Assembly: GCA_012515445.1 (NCBI GenBank)
Contig: JAAYYI010000055.1
Location: forward strand, 56,238 to 120,237
Direction of reading: 5' to 3'
DNA from: Candidatus Bathyarchaeota archaeon
GTDB lineage: Archaea > Thermoproteota > Bathyarchaeia > Bathyarchaeales > Bathycorpusculaceae
DNA: 64,000 nucleotides
The notes under the pieces are model-generated. The model saw only the letters and a list, made by a program, of their open reading frames with translations, ran no database searches and was not told the origin of the DNA. The position numbers were made by a program, and so were the translations under genes. Shown piece after piece: positions 53,070 to 61,664 of this stretch. How positions within the stretch are numbered: the stretch's first letter is position 1; every line of letters starts with the position of its first letter.

Positions 53070-53591
53070 ATGCAGAGAACCCTAAATGATCTAACTATTC
53101 GAAAAGTCAGAATTGACGACATACCTGACGTCTACAAGCTGCTAACCGCAAACAGACCCTACGTTGGACTCAACAGCCGATACACCTACTATCTGCTTGC
53201 AAGAGACTTCAGCGATACTTGCATAGTAGCGCTAGATAGGTACCGCCTTGTTGCCTTCTCTTCGGGGTATGTTCCACCATCGCGCCCTGATACTTTCTTT
53301 AACTGGGAAATAGTGGTTGACGAGAAATACCGCGGGAACGGATTACAGAAGAAGTTGCTACTTGAGCAGCTCCGTATCACTAGAGCCGAGTACTTTGAGG
53401 GTACAGTTAATCCTTCAAATCACGTTTCTGAGAAGAATTATTTGGCGATAGCGGAGATGCTGGGCGCTAAATGCAGTAAAAGCGTATTGTTTAGCGAGGA
53501 AGACTTTGATGGCGACGGTCACGAAGCCGAGGTGCTGTTCCGTATAGGCCCAATTTCTTTGGCGTCTATTGAAAACATAGTGTCTCCTTAA
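53070..53591 (+). CDS. EctA-like GNAT acetyltransferase, candidate beta-lysine acetyltransferase
   Basis: 173 residues. LTIRKVRIDDIPDVYKLLTANRPYVGLNSRYTYYLLARDFSDTCIVA, then GYVPPSRPDTFFNWEIVVDEKYRGNGLQKKLLLEQL, recalls diaminobutyrate acetyltransferase EctA, including the NS-x-Y-x-YLL and PxRPDT blocks and the R-x-x-G-L acetyl-CoA loop. It starts one base after ablA and is preceded by AGGA. In methanogens, ablB encodes a longer, different GNAT that makes N-epsilon-acetyl-beta-lysine from the AblA product. This gene could replace it. Direct ectoine synthesis is unlikely as no ectB or ectC is present. Confidence 0.75.
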   Translation: MQRTLNDLTIRKVRIDDIPDVYKLLTANRPYVGLNSRYTYYLLARDFSDTCIVALDRYRLVAFSSGYVPPSRPDTFFNWEIVVDEKYRGNGLQKKLLLEQLRITRAEYFEGTVNPSNHVSEKNYLAIAEMLGAKCSKSVLFSEEDFDGDGHEAEVLFRIGPISLASIENIVSP

Positions 53592-53640
53592 GATTAGCTT
53601 GCTCTCTATTTTATTTAACGGGTTAGCGCTTGAGTCGAAT

Positions 53641-53652
53641 TAATTATATACT
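53641..53652 (+). promoter_or_regulatory. TATA box upstream of the glycosyltransferase
   Basis: taattatatact, with expected initiation near 53672. It supports the GTG start at 53701 over an ATG at 53656, which would lie before the transcript. Confidence 0.5.
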
Positions 53653-53700
53653 CATATGATAATAGACTGTTGGTCTTGTAAAGGCGATCGAGGAGAAACT

Positions 53701-54807
53701 GTGGATATCAGCATCTTTATCCCGATATTTAAAGAATCGATTCAACTAGAAGGGATGCTGGATGTTCTTTGTTCACAGAATGTTTCTAAAGAAATTTTTA
53801 TAACTGTTGATGAACCCTCTGAGTCTTTTGCGCAGAGGTTAGCGAAGATAAAGCGGGAAAACGTTACTGTGATCGTTAACAAGGAACGCACAGGCAAAGC
53901 GAACGCCTGCAACGAAACCGTCAAGCTCTCATCGGGCGGTATCCTGCTGTTTTTAGACGCCGACGTAAGCTTATCAGCGGACCCTGATTACCTGCGCAAA
54001 ATCGTTATGGAGATGCAGAAAACCGACATCTTAGACATCAAAAAAGAGGTAACTAAAGACAAAACTTTCCTCTCCAAGATGGCTTACTATGAGTACCTAA
54101 CGTTTAACATGAGCGCCTGGCTTTCCTCGCGTTTCATGAAGAAGTGTCCAGCGGTTAACGGCGCAGCATTCGCGATTAAGCGGGAAATGTTTGACAAGGT
54201 GCACGGCTTCCGCAAGGTGGTAGCTGAAGACATTGATTTGGCGACGAGGGCTTTTCTTGCAGAGGGCAGCTTCGCTTACACTCAGGATGTAGAAGTTAAA
54301 AACGTCGTCTATAATGACTGGCACAAGTGGTACACGCAGCGCAGGCGATGGTCGATTGGTCAAGCCCTTTGGGTTATGGACTGGTATAAGGATCTTCTGC
54401 GTAAATTTGCTAAGAAGCCTCAGGTTTTTCTGCCTAGCTTGTTTTTCCTTTACCCATCAGTCACGGTTTTTGCGCTCAGCGCGCTTATTCCCAGCGTCTG
54501 GATGTATAACGGGATGCTGTTTTTCTCACTGTTTCTATCAGTGAAACTTAATTTCGCGTTGCCGCTGTTTCTGGTTTCACTTGCGACTGCTGACTTGCTA
54601 AAAATCGTTGTTATGTCGCTTGCGGGTTTCGGCATTACAGCCGGGGTCTTCTACGCGTTTGGGCGAAAGCTGGGATTCAGGGACATGAAGCTGCATGAGC
54701 TGTTCCTGTATTACTTCTTTTACTCGTCGCTTTGGTGGATATTTGTGATTGTGGGTATGGTTCAGGTTATCGGCGGCAGAAAGTCGGGTCCAGGCTGGAA
54801 GACTTAA
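53701..54807 (+). CDS. membrane glycosyltransferase family 2
   Basis: About 368 residues from VDISIFIPIFKES. GT-A motifs: VTVIVNKERTGKANACNETVKLSSGGILLFLDADVSLS (DxD-like DAD), VVAEDIDLATRAFL (ED) and YTQRRRWSIGQALWVMDWYK, the QRRRW processive-type signature. Three to four membrane helices close the protein. It probably polymerises or transfers sugars across the membrane. A GTG start follows AGGAG at five bases. It ends before a 122-base interval with no gene. Confidence 0.85.
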   Translation: MDISIFIPIFKESIQLEGMLDVLCSQNVSKEIFITVDEPSESFAQRLAKIKRENVTVIVNKERTGKANACNETVKLSSGGILLFLDADVSLSADPDYLRKIVMEMQKTDILDIKKEVTKDKTFLSKMAYYEYLTFNMSAWLSSRFMKKCPAVNGAAFAIKREMFDKVHGFRKVVAEDIDLATRAFLAEGSFAYTQDVEVKNVVYNDWHKWYTQRRRWSIGQALWVMDWYKDLLRKFAKKPQVFLPSLFFLYPSVTVFALSALIPSVWMYNGMLFFSLFLSVKLNFALPLFLVSLATADLLKIVVMSLAGFGITAGVFYAFGRKLGFRDMKLHELFLYYFFYSSLWWIFVIVGMVQVIGGRKSGPGWKT

Positions 54808-54929
54808 CATAAACTTGGTTGACCGAGCTGTTTAGACTAATCCACACCATCCACACTTTCGTATGAGGAATCTAGTCGGCGATTGTGTTGGGGGTGTGGC
54901 TTGATTTTTTAAAATGGCATGTTTGCTGC

Positions 54930-55751
54930 TTAACCCGTTTTGAGCTTGATTAAATACTGAAACATAGAAACCTCGGGGGCAAGATAATAACAGAAACCCA
55001 CCCAAGAATACTGGTCATCTATTTTTTCTCGACCCCGAAAAAACCTCGATTTTCTATGGTTAGGCAAGGAAAAACTAACGCTGCCATCAATATGCGAAAG
55101 AGACGCTTCACCCGCCTCCACAACCTCCCAAGCGCCTATCTGAGTGTCTAGAAGAGTCAATCCATCTGTATCGGAGTATTTTCTAAAAATTGAAGCCCCC
55201 TGCTCATTAAGTACGGCTACTTCGCGGTAGCCTCTTTGGAGCTGAGAAAGAACCTCAATGCTAATCGAGTCAGTTAGGCAAGAGTACTTTACGGTGACAT
55301 TTCCTATCGAGGTGACTTTTTGGAATTCCGTTGCAACCCCGATTCTTCTGGAGAGTTCAATTAATTTAGTTGAAATCAGTGCGAAACCTTTGTGTTCAGT
55401 GTAGATTTTTTGAAACCACTTATGGTAATAACTGTATAGGTAATCGTTTATGTAGAATGCATCGCCGATTTTTTTCCGTAAAATTGTGTCGAAGATGAAT
55501 TTTTTTGTTAAAATTTTGGAGTTGCCTATTTGTGTGACGGATGTTTCGGCTGATCTGGAAAAATAGGTACGATTTTCAAATAGAACCACGGGTGCCCCAA
55601 ATCCCATGCCTTCTTCGATGAGTTCTTTCCCGTTTAAGACAAGGACCAATCCTTTCTGTAGCGGTGCGGTTTCGAGATAGTTTGGGCGGGAATCCTCGTA
55701 TAGTTTTACTGAAAGGTGTTCATTTAATTCGGCGGTTAGGGGTGGGTTCAC
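54930..55751 (-). CDS. unknown protein paired with the B12-binding radical SAM enzyme
   Basis: 273 residues, mostly beta-strand-like, with a NRTYFSRSAETSVTQIGNS block and no cysteines in the typical cluster spacing. It has no membrane helix and no signal peptide. I do not recognise the family. Its start overlaps the radical SAM gene's stop by 4 bases (ATGA), so the two are translated together. The partnership suggests that it is a substrate-binding or product-handling partner, but this is inference. Confidence 0.65.
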   Translation of the reverse strand: MNPPLTAELNEHLSVKLYEDSRPNYLETAPLQKGLVLVLNGKELIEEGMGFGAPVVLFENRTYFSRSAETSVTQIGNSKILTKKFIFDTILRKKIGDAFYINDYLYSYYHKWFQKIYTEHKGFALISTKLIELSRRIGVATEFQKVTSIGNVTVKYSCLTDSISIEVLSQLQRGYREVAVLNEQGASIFRKYSDTDGLTLLDTQIGAWEVVEAGEASLSHIDGSVSFSLPNHRKSRFFRGREKIDDQYSWVGFCYYLAPEVSMFQYLIKLKTG

Positions 55752-57148
55752 TTTTCCAGTTCCCCACGCATAGGTTCATCGAACTCTTTGTCTCTTGTAA
55801 GAAGGACATCAGTGATTCTCTCAAAAGGCGCCCCCACGATAGTGTAGCCCTTTTCTCCTAGATATTTCCGAATACGAAATTGCACCAGACCCTTGACAAT
55901 AATGGATTTCAGCCAGCTCTCAGTAATCTCAGAATCAAACAGCAACTTGTGCTTAATCAATTTAATATTCTTGGGTTCCTGCCACTCATCAAGCTCCAAG
56001 TCCCCTTTTATCCGCTCAAACAATGGTGTCCCGGGAATAGGATAAGGCAAAGTAAACGACAAATAATCCAGAGGAAGAGACGAAGCCAGTTTCACGGTGT
56101 CTTGTATGGTGCGGTAGTTTTCGCCCGGGTATCCGACGATGAAGAAGGCGCCTGCTTTGATGCCAGTTTTTTTGCAGATTTTTATGGCATTAGCGGCTTG
56201 CTTGGTGGTTATTTGTTTTTTCATTATTTTAAGAATATAATCATTTCCGGATTCTATTCCAAAAAACACTCTTAAGCACCCCGCCTGCTTCATTTTATTG
56301 GCAATTTCTAAATCTAATGTATCAACACGCGACAAACACTCCCATTTGACTCGTACACCCCGATCGATAATCTTGTCACATACCTCCATGAGTCGGCTCT
56401 TTTCAAGAGTAAAGCAGTCATCCGCAAACCATATTCTATCATATCCCAAAGAAACCACAGCTTCAACCTCATCCACAATTTTGATGGGCGAGCGGGTTCT
56501 GACAGTGCTTCCAAAAATGGGTTTACTGCAGAAATCACAATTAAACGGGCACCCCCGTGAGGTTAGGATAGCTGTGGTTTTATAGCCGAATCGCCGATTG
56601 TAATATTTCTTGTAAGAAGAATTATCGAATAATTCTCGGGATGGAAAGGGCAGTGAATCCAAGTTTTCGATTAAGGGTCGGGAAGCTGTTCGTTTGATTT
56701 CACCTGTCGCTTTATCCTTAAAGGCAATGCCCTTTATTTCATCAAACGCGCCGCCTGAAATGAATTGGTTGACGAGTTCAAGCATAGTCTGCTCCCCTTC
56801 GCCCTGTACCACAACGTCAAAATCGACAAGAAACATCTCCGGATTAATGGTGGGAAGCGCACCTCCCGCTACAAGCAGACCACAATGAGGCCTTAGTAGG
56901 CGGGCGAGCTCTAGGGCAGGTTCACGCATGGAGTACATAGATTGGATTCCGATAATCGCGGGTTTGTTTTTAATGATTTTATCAACGGCTTGCTTCTCAT
57001 CAAGAAACGTGCAATCTACGATTTCTACCGAAATATTGTGTTGTTGGAGGAAAGCAGCGATGTAGCCTAAGCCTATGGGTGGAAACCGAAAAATAGAGTT
57101 ATCAAACCTTGGATGAAAATAGGGATAAACAAGAGTAACAGTAATCAA
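55748..57148 (-). CDS. B12-binding radical SAM protein
   Basis: 466 residues. The N-terminal B12-binding fold has FPPIGLGYIAAFLQQHNISVEIVDC, then IIGIQSMYSMREPALELARLLRPHCGLLVAGG and VVQGEGEQTMLELV. The radical SAM motif is RGCPFNCDFCSKPIFGSTVRTRSP, followed by IWFADDCF and FFGIESGNDYILKIMKK. The C-terminus ends in basic and acidic residues. The architecture fits methyltransferases or ring-forming enzymes of the BchE/HpnP/GenK group, often acting on lipids or cofactors. It is coupled to the unknown 54930 gene. Confidence 0.88.
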   Translation of the reverse strand: MITVTLVYPYFHPRFDNSIFRFPPIGLGYIAAFLQQHNISVEIVDCTFLDEKQAVDKIIKNKPAIIGIQSMYSMREPALELARLLRPHCGLLVAGGALPTINPEMFLVDFDVVVQGEGEQTMLELVNQFISGGAFDEIKGIAFKDKATGEIKRTASRPLIENLDSLPFPSRELFDNSSYKKYYNRRFGYKTTAILTSRGCPFNCDFCSKPIFGSTVRTRSPIKIVDEVEAVVSLGYDRIWFADDCFTLEKSRLMEVCDKIIDRGVRVKWECLSRVDTLDLEIANKMKQAGCLRVFFGIESGNDYILKIMKKQITTKQAANAIKICKKTGIKAGAFFIVGYPGENYRTIQDTVKLASSLPLDYLSFTLPYPIPGTPLFERIKGDLELDEWQEPKNIKLIKHKLLFDSEITESWLKSIIVKGLVQFRIRKYLGEKGYTIVGAPFERITDVLLTRDKEFDEPMRGELEK

Positions 57149-57340
57149 CTAAAAAACCTCAAAATCTCTCCGCAAACTCTTGCGGCATCAAACTTTGAGG
57201 TAAACATGAAAATAAGGTTTACTAAAAGGTCTCCTGATGGTTGGTGGCTGGTGGCGGCGTATGTCATGGATTCATGATATATACAAGAGGCAAAATCTTA
57301 TTTGGAAGTGTCCCATTAGAAGAGCCGTTCGCAGTCGTGT

Positions 57341-57668
<328 letters not shown>

Positions 57669-57999
57669 AAGTTGGGCGCTTGAGAGCTAGAAGTTGTATA
57701 TAATGGCCATTAAGAACTAGTTTTGGAGCGTAGAAGGTGTGAGTGATTGTTGTTGTTTTTTCCAATCATTTTCTCTATCAATATGGTAAGCAATAGTAAT
57801 TAGTAATAAAGCAATAGACGCAATGACTGTTATACCTGTAAGCAGAGAAAAATCTAATGAAAATTCTGAAATAATAAATTATGTAATAATTTGCCCAAAT
57901 TATTTGTCAAATTGTTTAAACTTATGACTACTCAATGGCTGTAGAGTCTTTTGTTGTTGGTATTCTGATGATTGGGCACCTAGAGATTGTAACATCTAT
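57669..57999. other. AT-rich leader region of the element
   Basis: 331 bases between IntN and the basic protein. One short frame encodes a possible membrane peptide (see 57717-57878). Otherwise there are scattered TATA-like runs (gtatataatgg near 57695) that could promote the divergent transcripts. No tRNA or other RNA fold was found. Confidence 0.35.
57717..57878 (-). CDS. possible single-helix membrane peptide in the element, no canonical start
   Basis: The open frame reads ISEFSLDFSLLTGITVIASI, then ALLLITIAYHIDRENDWKKQQQ, ending TPSTLQN before TAG. Its hydrophobic helix and charged tail look coding-like, but no ATG, GTG or TTG precedes the helix; an ATT or CTG would have to serve. It may be a truncated remnant. 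Confidence 0.3.
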   Translation of the reverse strand, partial: FIISEFSLDFSLLTGITVIASIALLLITIAYHIDRENDWKKQQQSLTPSTLQN

Positions 58000-58413
58000 A
58001 TGACTAACAACACAGAAGCAATAAACTACGATAATAAAAGAGACATAGACTCAAAGCATAGAAAATTATTATCACACTCTGAGGCAGTAATTGCTATCTC
58101 TAAGAAAGCTAACAAAATCCATAAGAAAGTAATAGGGTGTAACCAACTATCAAGTTGGAATAGTCTTAAGTATATTATAATTAACTCTATTCAAGTAATA
58201 ACTAGTACAATTTCTAGTAAAATAGAAGCGCCTAACCTAAAAATTAGGCTTAAACCAAGTTTGTTAGAGTTAAAATCCTCCATAATAGATAGATTCTCTA
58301 AACCTCATGTTTCAGCCATGCATAAGTTAGAACTAGAGCTAGGCGTTACCACACACAATAGCAAAGTAAAAAACTGTCTTAGACAGGAAAGGAAGCTGTA
58401 CCGTACAACATAG
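58000..58413 (+). CDS. basic small protein of the integrated element
   Basis: 137 residues, rich in Lys, Ser, Ile and Asn, predicted mostly helical: MTNNTEAINYDNKRDIDSKH and so on, then VIAISKKANKIHKKVIGCNQLSSWNSLKYIIINSIQVITSTISSK, ending KNCLRQERKLYRTT. No recognisable replication, partition or helix-turn-helix motif. The composition is AT-rich like the rest of the element. It may bind DNA, but this is only suggested by its charge. Confidence 0.6.
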   Translation: MTNNTEAINYDNKRDIDSKHRKLLSHSEAVIAISKKANKIHKKVIGCNQLSSWNSLKYIIINSIQVITSTISSKIEAPNLKIRLKPSLLELKSSIIDRFSKPHVSAMHKLELELGVTTHNSKVKNCLRQERKLYRTT

Positions 58414-58523
58414 CTAAACTTCCAACTCTAGGATTGTTAATCTAGTAAAGAAACTTTGACGTAACTTAGTATAGAAGTGTAAACAAAAAACCAAATTAAG
58501 GTAAATCAAAATAATCAGGTTGA

Positions 58524-59351
58524 ATGTTTAAGAAAATAATCAGTCTTACCTTCATTATTGCTGTGGCTTTAGCATTAGCTTATGCAACCGATGTATCTAT
58601 GGGTGAATCTATAGAAGAGGCAACCATCAGAATTGTATCCCCTTCTGGAAAACAGGTTGAAAGAAATACAACTGTTGAGTTAAGGATTACTGTTGTTTTT
58701 GCGATGTCTGATAGGGTGCGTGCTGCTCCAAAAGGAGTAGAGATTTCATACAAGTTAGATAACGACTCTATTACACCACTTAATGATTTGGAGATGTTTC
58801 AATGGTCAAATGGATGGTGGGAAGTCCAAGGTAAGACATTGTTAGTTGACTTAGCTGAGGGTAGTCATAAACTAACTGCTTATTCTACAAGTAGTGCCGG
58901 TTTGAAAGCTAACACTACAACTAATTTTACTGTAGATACAAGCTATGAGTATCCCAAATTATCTGTTTTATCGCCTCAGAATAAGAATTACACCACATCA
59001 GAAGTTCCACTAGTCTTCTATGTGAATGGTAATATTTCAGATGGTTATGTTGACTTATCTATCTCTCCTTATTTGTCTAGTTATCCTATTCCTAATAAGC
59101 CCTTTCCAATTAACAACATGACGCTTTCTGAGCTTAAGGATGGGGATTACAAATTATACATTGGTGCTACTACAGAAAGAGGTAGAATAGATCAAATCAT
59201 TGAATTTTCAGTTAATACTAATTTCTTATACAAGAATCAGCAGATTCTAATAACAATAGGAATTATTGCGATAGTGTTAACAATTCTAGCACTAATAAAA
59301 TATAAGAGAGATAAGACTGAGAAGCTAGTAAGTAAGCAAAGTTTTCTCTAA
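58524..59351 (+). CDS. secreted membrane-anchored surface protein of the integrated element
   Basis: 275 residues. N-terminal Sec-type signal (ISLTFIIAVALALAYA), one to two beta-sandwich domains with Ig-like patterns (SPSGKQVERNTTVELRITVVF and LAEGSHKLTAYSTSSAGLKANTTTNFTVD, then SPQNKNYTTSEVPLVFYVNG), many N-x-S/T sites, and a C-terminal helix (ILITIGIIAIVLTILALIKY) with a basic stop-transfer tail. It would display the beta domains on the cell surface. Its stop overlaps the convergent IntC gene by 27 bases. It is the element's only clear cargo. Confidence 0.7.
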   Translation: MFKKIISLTFIIAVALALAYATDVSMGESIEEATIRIVSPSGKQVERNTTVELRITVVFAMSDRVRAAPKGVEISYKLDNDSITPLNDLEMFQWSNGWWEVQGKTLLVDLAEGSHKLTAYSTSSAGLKANTTTNFTVDTSYEYPKLSVLSPQNKNYTTSEVPLVFYVNGNISDGYVDLSISPYLSSYPIPNKPFPINNMTLSELKDGDYKLYIGATTERGRIDQIIEFSVNTNFLYKNQQILITIGIIAIVLTILALIKYKRDKTEKLVSKQSFL

Positions 59352-60209
59352 TTCACTCTCAATTGCTAATACTGATTTACCTAGCACTTTGAGATCCTCA
59401 CCCAAATAATGCCTACAGAACACGTTCCTAGGAACTCTCCCAGCCAAGATATCTATCAATTCAGAGATTACTCCATTCTTCGTCAAGTAGCTGTTGTGGT
59501 AGCTTCTTAGCTCTTTTAGCCTAAGTTTGATATTTCTTCTAGCAAATCTACTGTGAATGGCACTGTAAGTTATTGGTTGACTAGAGCATATTTCATTGAT
59601 TAGCTGTTGTGATACAAAGCTGATGTAGGCATTCTTTGTTTTATGTAAGAATATCTTATGTTTGAAGTGTTCTAGAACATTTAGCTCAATGTTATAGTAC
59701 TCACCAAGTTTACCTTCATTATTCAGTCTGATTATCATATTGAAGGATGTAACAGCTTCATTCATTCTCAATCCGCTAAGAGCTAGAAACTTTACAAATA
59801 CTCTCTCACTAGCTGTTAGATGTGGTTGTATATCTTTGATGTATTGAGGTAATGTATTATGCTGTTTAGAGAATACTGAGAGAAAGCCATTGAAGGCTGT
59901 ATCTGCACTAGTCCACTTAATCCCATAATTCTTTAGCTTAACCTTATACTCTTCATAAGTGCCTAGAAACTTTGCTAAGTTTACCATTGCTTCTAAGATA
60001 TTATGCCTATTACTCTCTTTTACTGCTAACAGCTTACTAGGATTAAGATAACAGTCATAGTGCTTTATTGCATTGCTAGCCATTGATGAGGCATAGCACT
60101 TTGAGAATTTATTGTTAAGATATTTTCTGTATGGGTCAATATCAAAAACATATTCTTTTTGGTCTTCTAAGCTGAGGGTCAAGGGTTCAAATCCCACCCC
60201 CGCCACCAA
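59325..60209 (-). CDS. integrase C-terminal catalytic fragment (IntC), SSV-type tyrosine recombinase
   Basis: 294 residues from a GTG at 60209. The first 15 residues (MVAGVGFEPLTLSLE) are the tRNA-derived repeat; the catalytic domain follows. Residues in place: Arg148 in SGLRMNEA, Lys192 in HKTKNAY, the K-x-x-R box KELR (232-235), His238, Arg258 and the nucleophile Tyr268 in CRHYLG. This is a tyrosine recombinase of the archaeal integrase family. As it sits, it lacks the N-terminal domain encoded at 57369-57668. It could be expressed alone, but integration has separated the two. Confidence 0.9.
   Translation of the reverse strand: MVAGVGFEPLTLSLEDQKEYVFDIDPYRKYLNNKFSKCYASSMASNAIKHYDCYLNPSKLLAVKESNRHNILEAMVNLAKFLGTYEEYKVKLKNYGIKWTSADTAFNGFLSVFSKQHNTLPQYIKDIQPHLTASERVFVKFLALSGLRMNEAVTSFNMIIRLNNEGKLGEYYNIELNVLEHFKHKIFLHKTKNAYISFVSQQLINEICSSQPITYSAIHSRFARRNIKLRLKELRSYHNSYLTKNGVISELIDILAGRVPRNVFCRHYLGEDLKVLGKSVLAIESELEKTLLTY
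60164..60195 (+). repeat. attR, 32-base direct repeat copy
   Basis: Second copy of the tRNA-Arg 3' half, followed by acccccgccacc rather than ttcccgcccgcca, so the far end of the original tRNA has drifted or was never identical. It contains no complete tRNA. Confidence 0.85.
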
Positions 60210-60294
60210 AAGTTAGTTAAGAAATTTGGACTTGGCTTAGTCAAGAAAGTTTGACGAAAATACATTAAAGCCTAGTTTGCTATTTGTGGGTTTT

Positions 60295-61659
60295 ATGGGT
60301 AAAAAATCGGTATTACTATTTCTGCTTTTATCACTGTGTTTAATGTTGTCTGTTACGTTTGACGATGTTCCTTTTTTTGTGTCAGGCGAACCTGATACGG
60401 TTGTTAGCAATGAGACTGAACTTAGAAACGCAATCGATAATGCACAAGCTGGAAAATCGGTTGTTATAGCTCTTGACCGAGATATCACCCTAACCGAGTC
60501 TACCCTAACTATCCCAGTTAACAAAGACATCACACTGACAAGCAACAAAGAGTCAGAATTATACAAACTAATCGGCACCTCCTATGAAGAGTATGGGGTT
60601 ATCGTTGGAGGATCAAGCGTTAGCACTATCACTGTTGAAAGCAATGGAGCCTTAAAGCTTGACGGCATCAGTGTAACTCATACACATACACGCCTTGGAT
60701 ATGTGATAACCGTTAATGAAAACGGCAAACTCATCCTGTATAATGGTTTAATCTCAAGCAACATCGGAGGAGTATACAATATTGGCGCTTTTTTGATGCA
60801 GGGCGGCGAGATCTCTAACAATTCTGCTATAGATGGTGGTGGCGTACGTAACAGAGGCACCTTTAGAATGGCAGGTGGAGAAATCTCGGGAAACAGCGCA
60901 GGAAACGATGGCGGCGGGGTATACAACGAGAATACTTTTGAAATGTCGGGTGGAGAAATATCGGGAAACAGCGGTGCTACAGGCGGAGGCATCTACAATT
61001 GGGGAGGTGCAGTGGTTGGTGACGATCAATACGGCGGCAGTTTTACTTTATCAGGTGGACTGATTTCGGGCAATACCGCATGGCGAGGTGGAGGTGTTGG
61101 CAATTATGGGATTTTCATTATGAATGGTGGCGAGATTTCAAACAACATAGCCACTGTGAATGGCGGAGGCGTAATTAATGGTCAAATTATTGCTAAAGCT
61201 AATTTTGAAATGTCTGGTGGAAAAATACTAGGTAATACTGCTGAAAAAGGTGGCGGTGTGTATAATTTTTTTAACAGCACTGCTAGTCTTTCGGGTACGG
61301 GGGTGATTTCTAACAATAACGCCACTAACCTTGGAGGTGGTATATGTACTGATGGCGCTTTTACGCTGGTTGAAGGCAAGATTTTGGATAATTATGCTTA
61401 CGTTGGCGGTGGAGTTTATGTTGGAAATGGAGATACCACATTAATAGGTGGTAGAGTTTCAGGCAACACAGCTAAAGAGGGCAAGAACGTGTTTAACGAA
61501 AATGGCAACCTTACAATCTCGTCGGAGGAAATAATTGAAGACACACCTACTATAGATGGCGTTATGATTATTTGTGCAATTGTTATAGTTTTGGTGGTAT
61601 GTGTTGTGGCTGTTTTGCTTTTTAGAAGGCATCGAAAAACCGCTATGTTGAGTAAATAG
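60295..61659 (+). CDS. beta-helix repeat surface protein
   Basis: 454 residues from MGKKSVLLFLLLSLCLMLSV, a signal peptide. About eleven repeats of GG-x-I-S-G/N-N-x-A..GGG-V-x-N (for example GGEISGNSAGNDGGGVYNEN, MSGGEISGNSGATGGGIYNW) build a right-handed parallel beta-helix of the pectate-lyase or polymorphic membrane-protein type. The C-terminus has a membrane helix (MIICAIVIVLVVCVVAVLLF) and basic RRHRK tail. It is an anchored extracellular adhesin-like or polysaccharide-binding protein. It begins about 100 bases after the element's right end. The repeat number may vary by recombination. Confidence 0.8.
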   Translation: MGKKSVLLFLLLSLCLMLSVTFDDVPFFVSGEPDTVVSNETELRNAIDNAQAGKSVVIALDRDITLTESTLTIPVNKDITLTSNKESELYKLIGTSYEEYGVIVGGSSVSTITVESNGALKLDGISVTHTHTRLGYVITVNENGKLILYNGLISSNIGGVYNIGAFLMQGGEISNNSAIDGGGVRNRGTFRMAGGEISGNSAGNDGGGVYNENTFEMSGGEISGNSGATGGGIYNWGGAVVGDDQYGGSFTLSGGLISGNTAWRGGGVGNYGIFIMNGGEISNNIATVNGGGVINGQIIAKANFEMSGGKILGNTAEKGGGVYNFFNSTASLSGTGVISNNNATNLGGGICTDGAFTLVEGKILDNYAYVGGGVYVGNGDTTLIGGRVSGNTAKEGKNVFNENGNLTISSEEIIEDTPTIDGVMIICAIVIVLVVCVVAVLLFRRHRKTAMLSK

Positions 61660-61664
61660 AAAAG

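Noticed and set aside
53070-53591. Ectoine synthesis operon
   Set aside because: Only the acetyltransferase is EctA-like; there is no ectB or ectC, and the immediate neighbour is lysine aminomutase.
60164-60207. A second tRNA gene at the right end of the element
   Set aside because: Only the 3' half is present and its acceptor and T stem do not pair, so it is an attachment-site copy rather than a tRNA.
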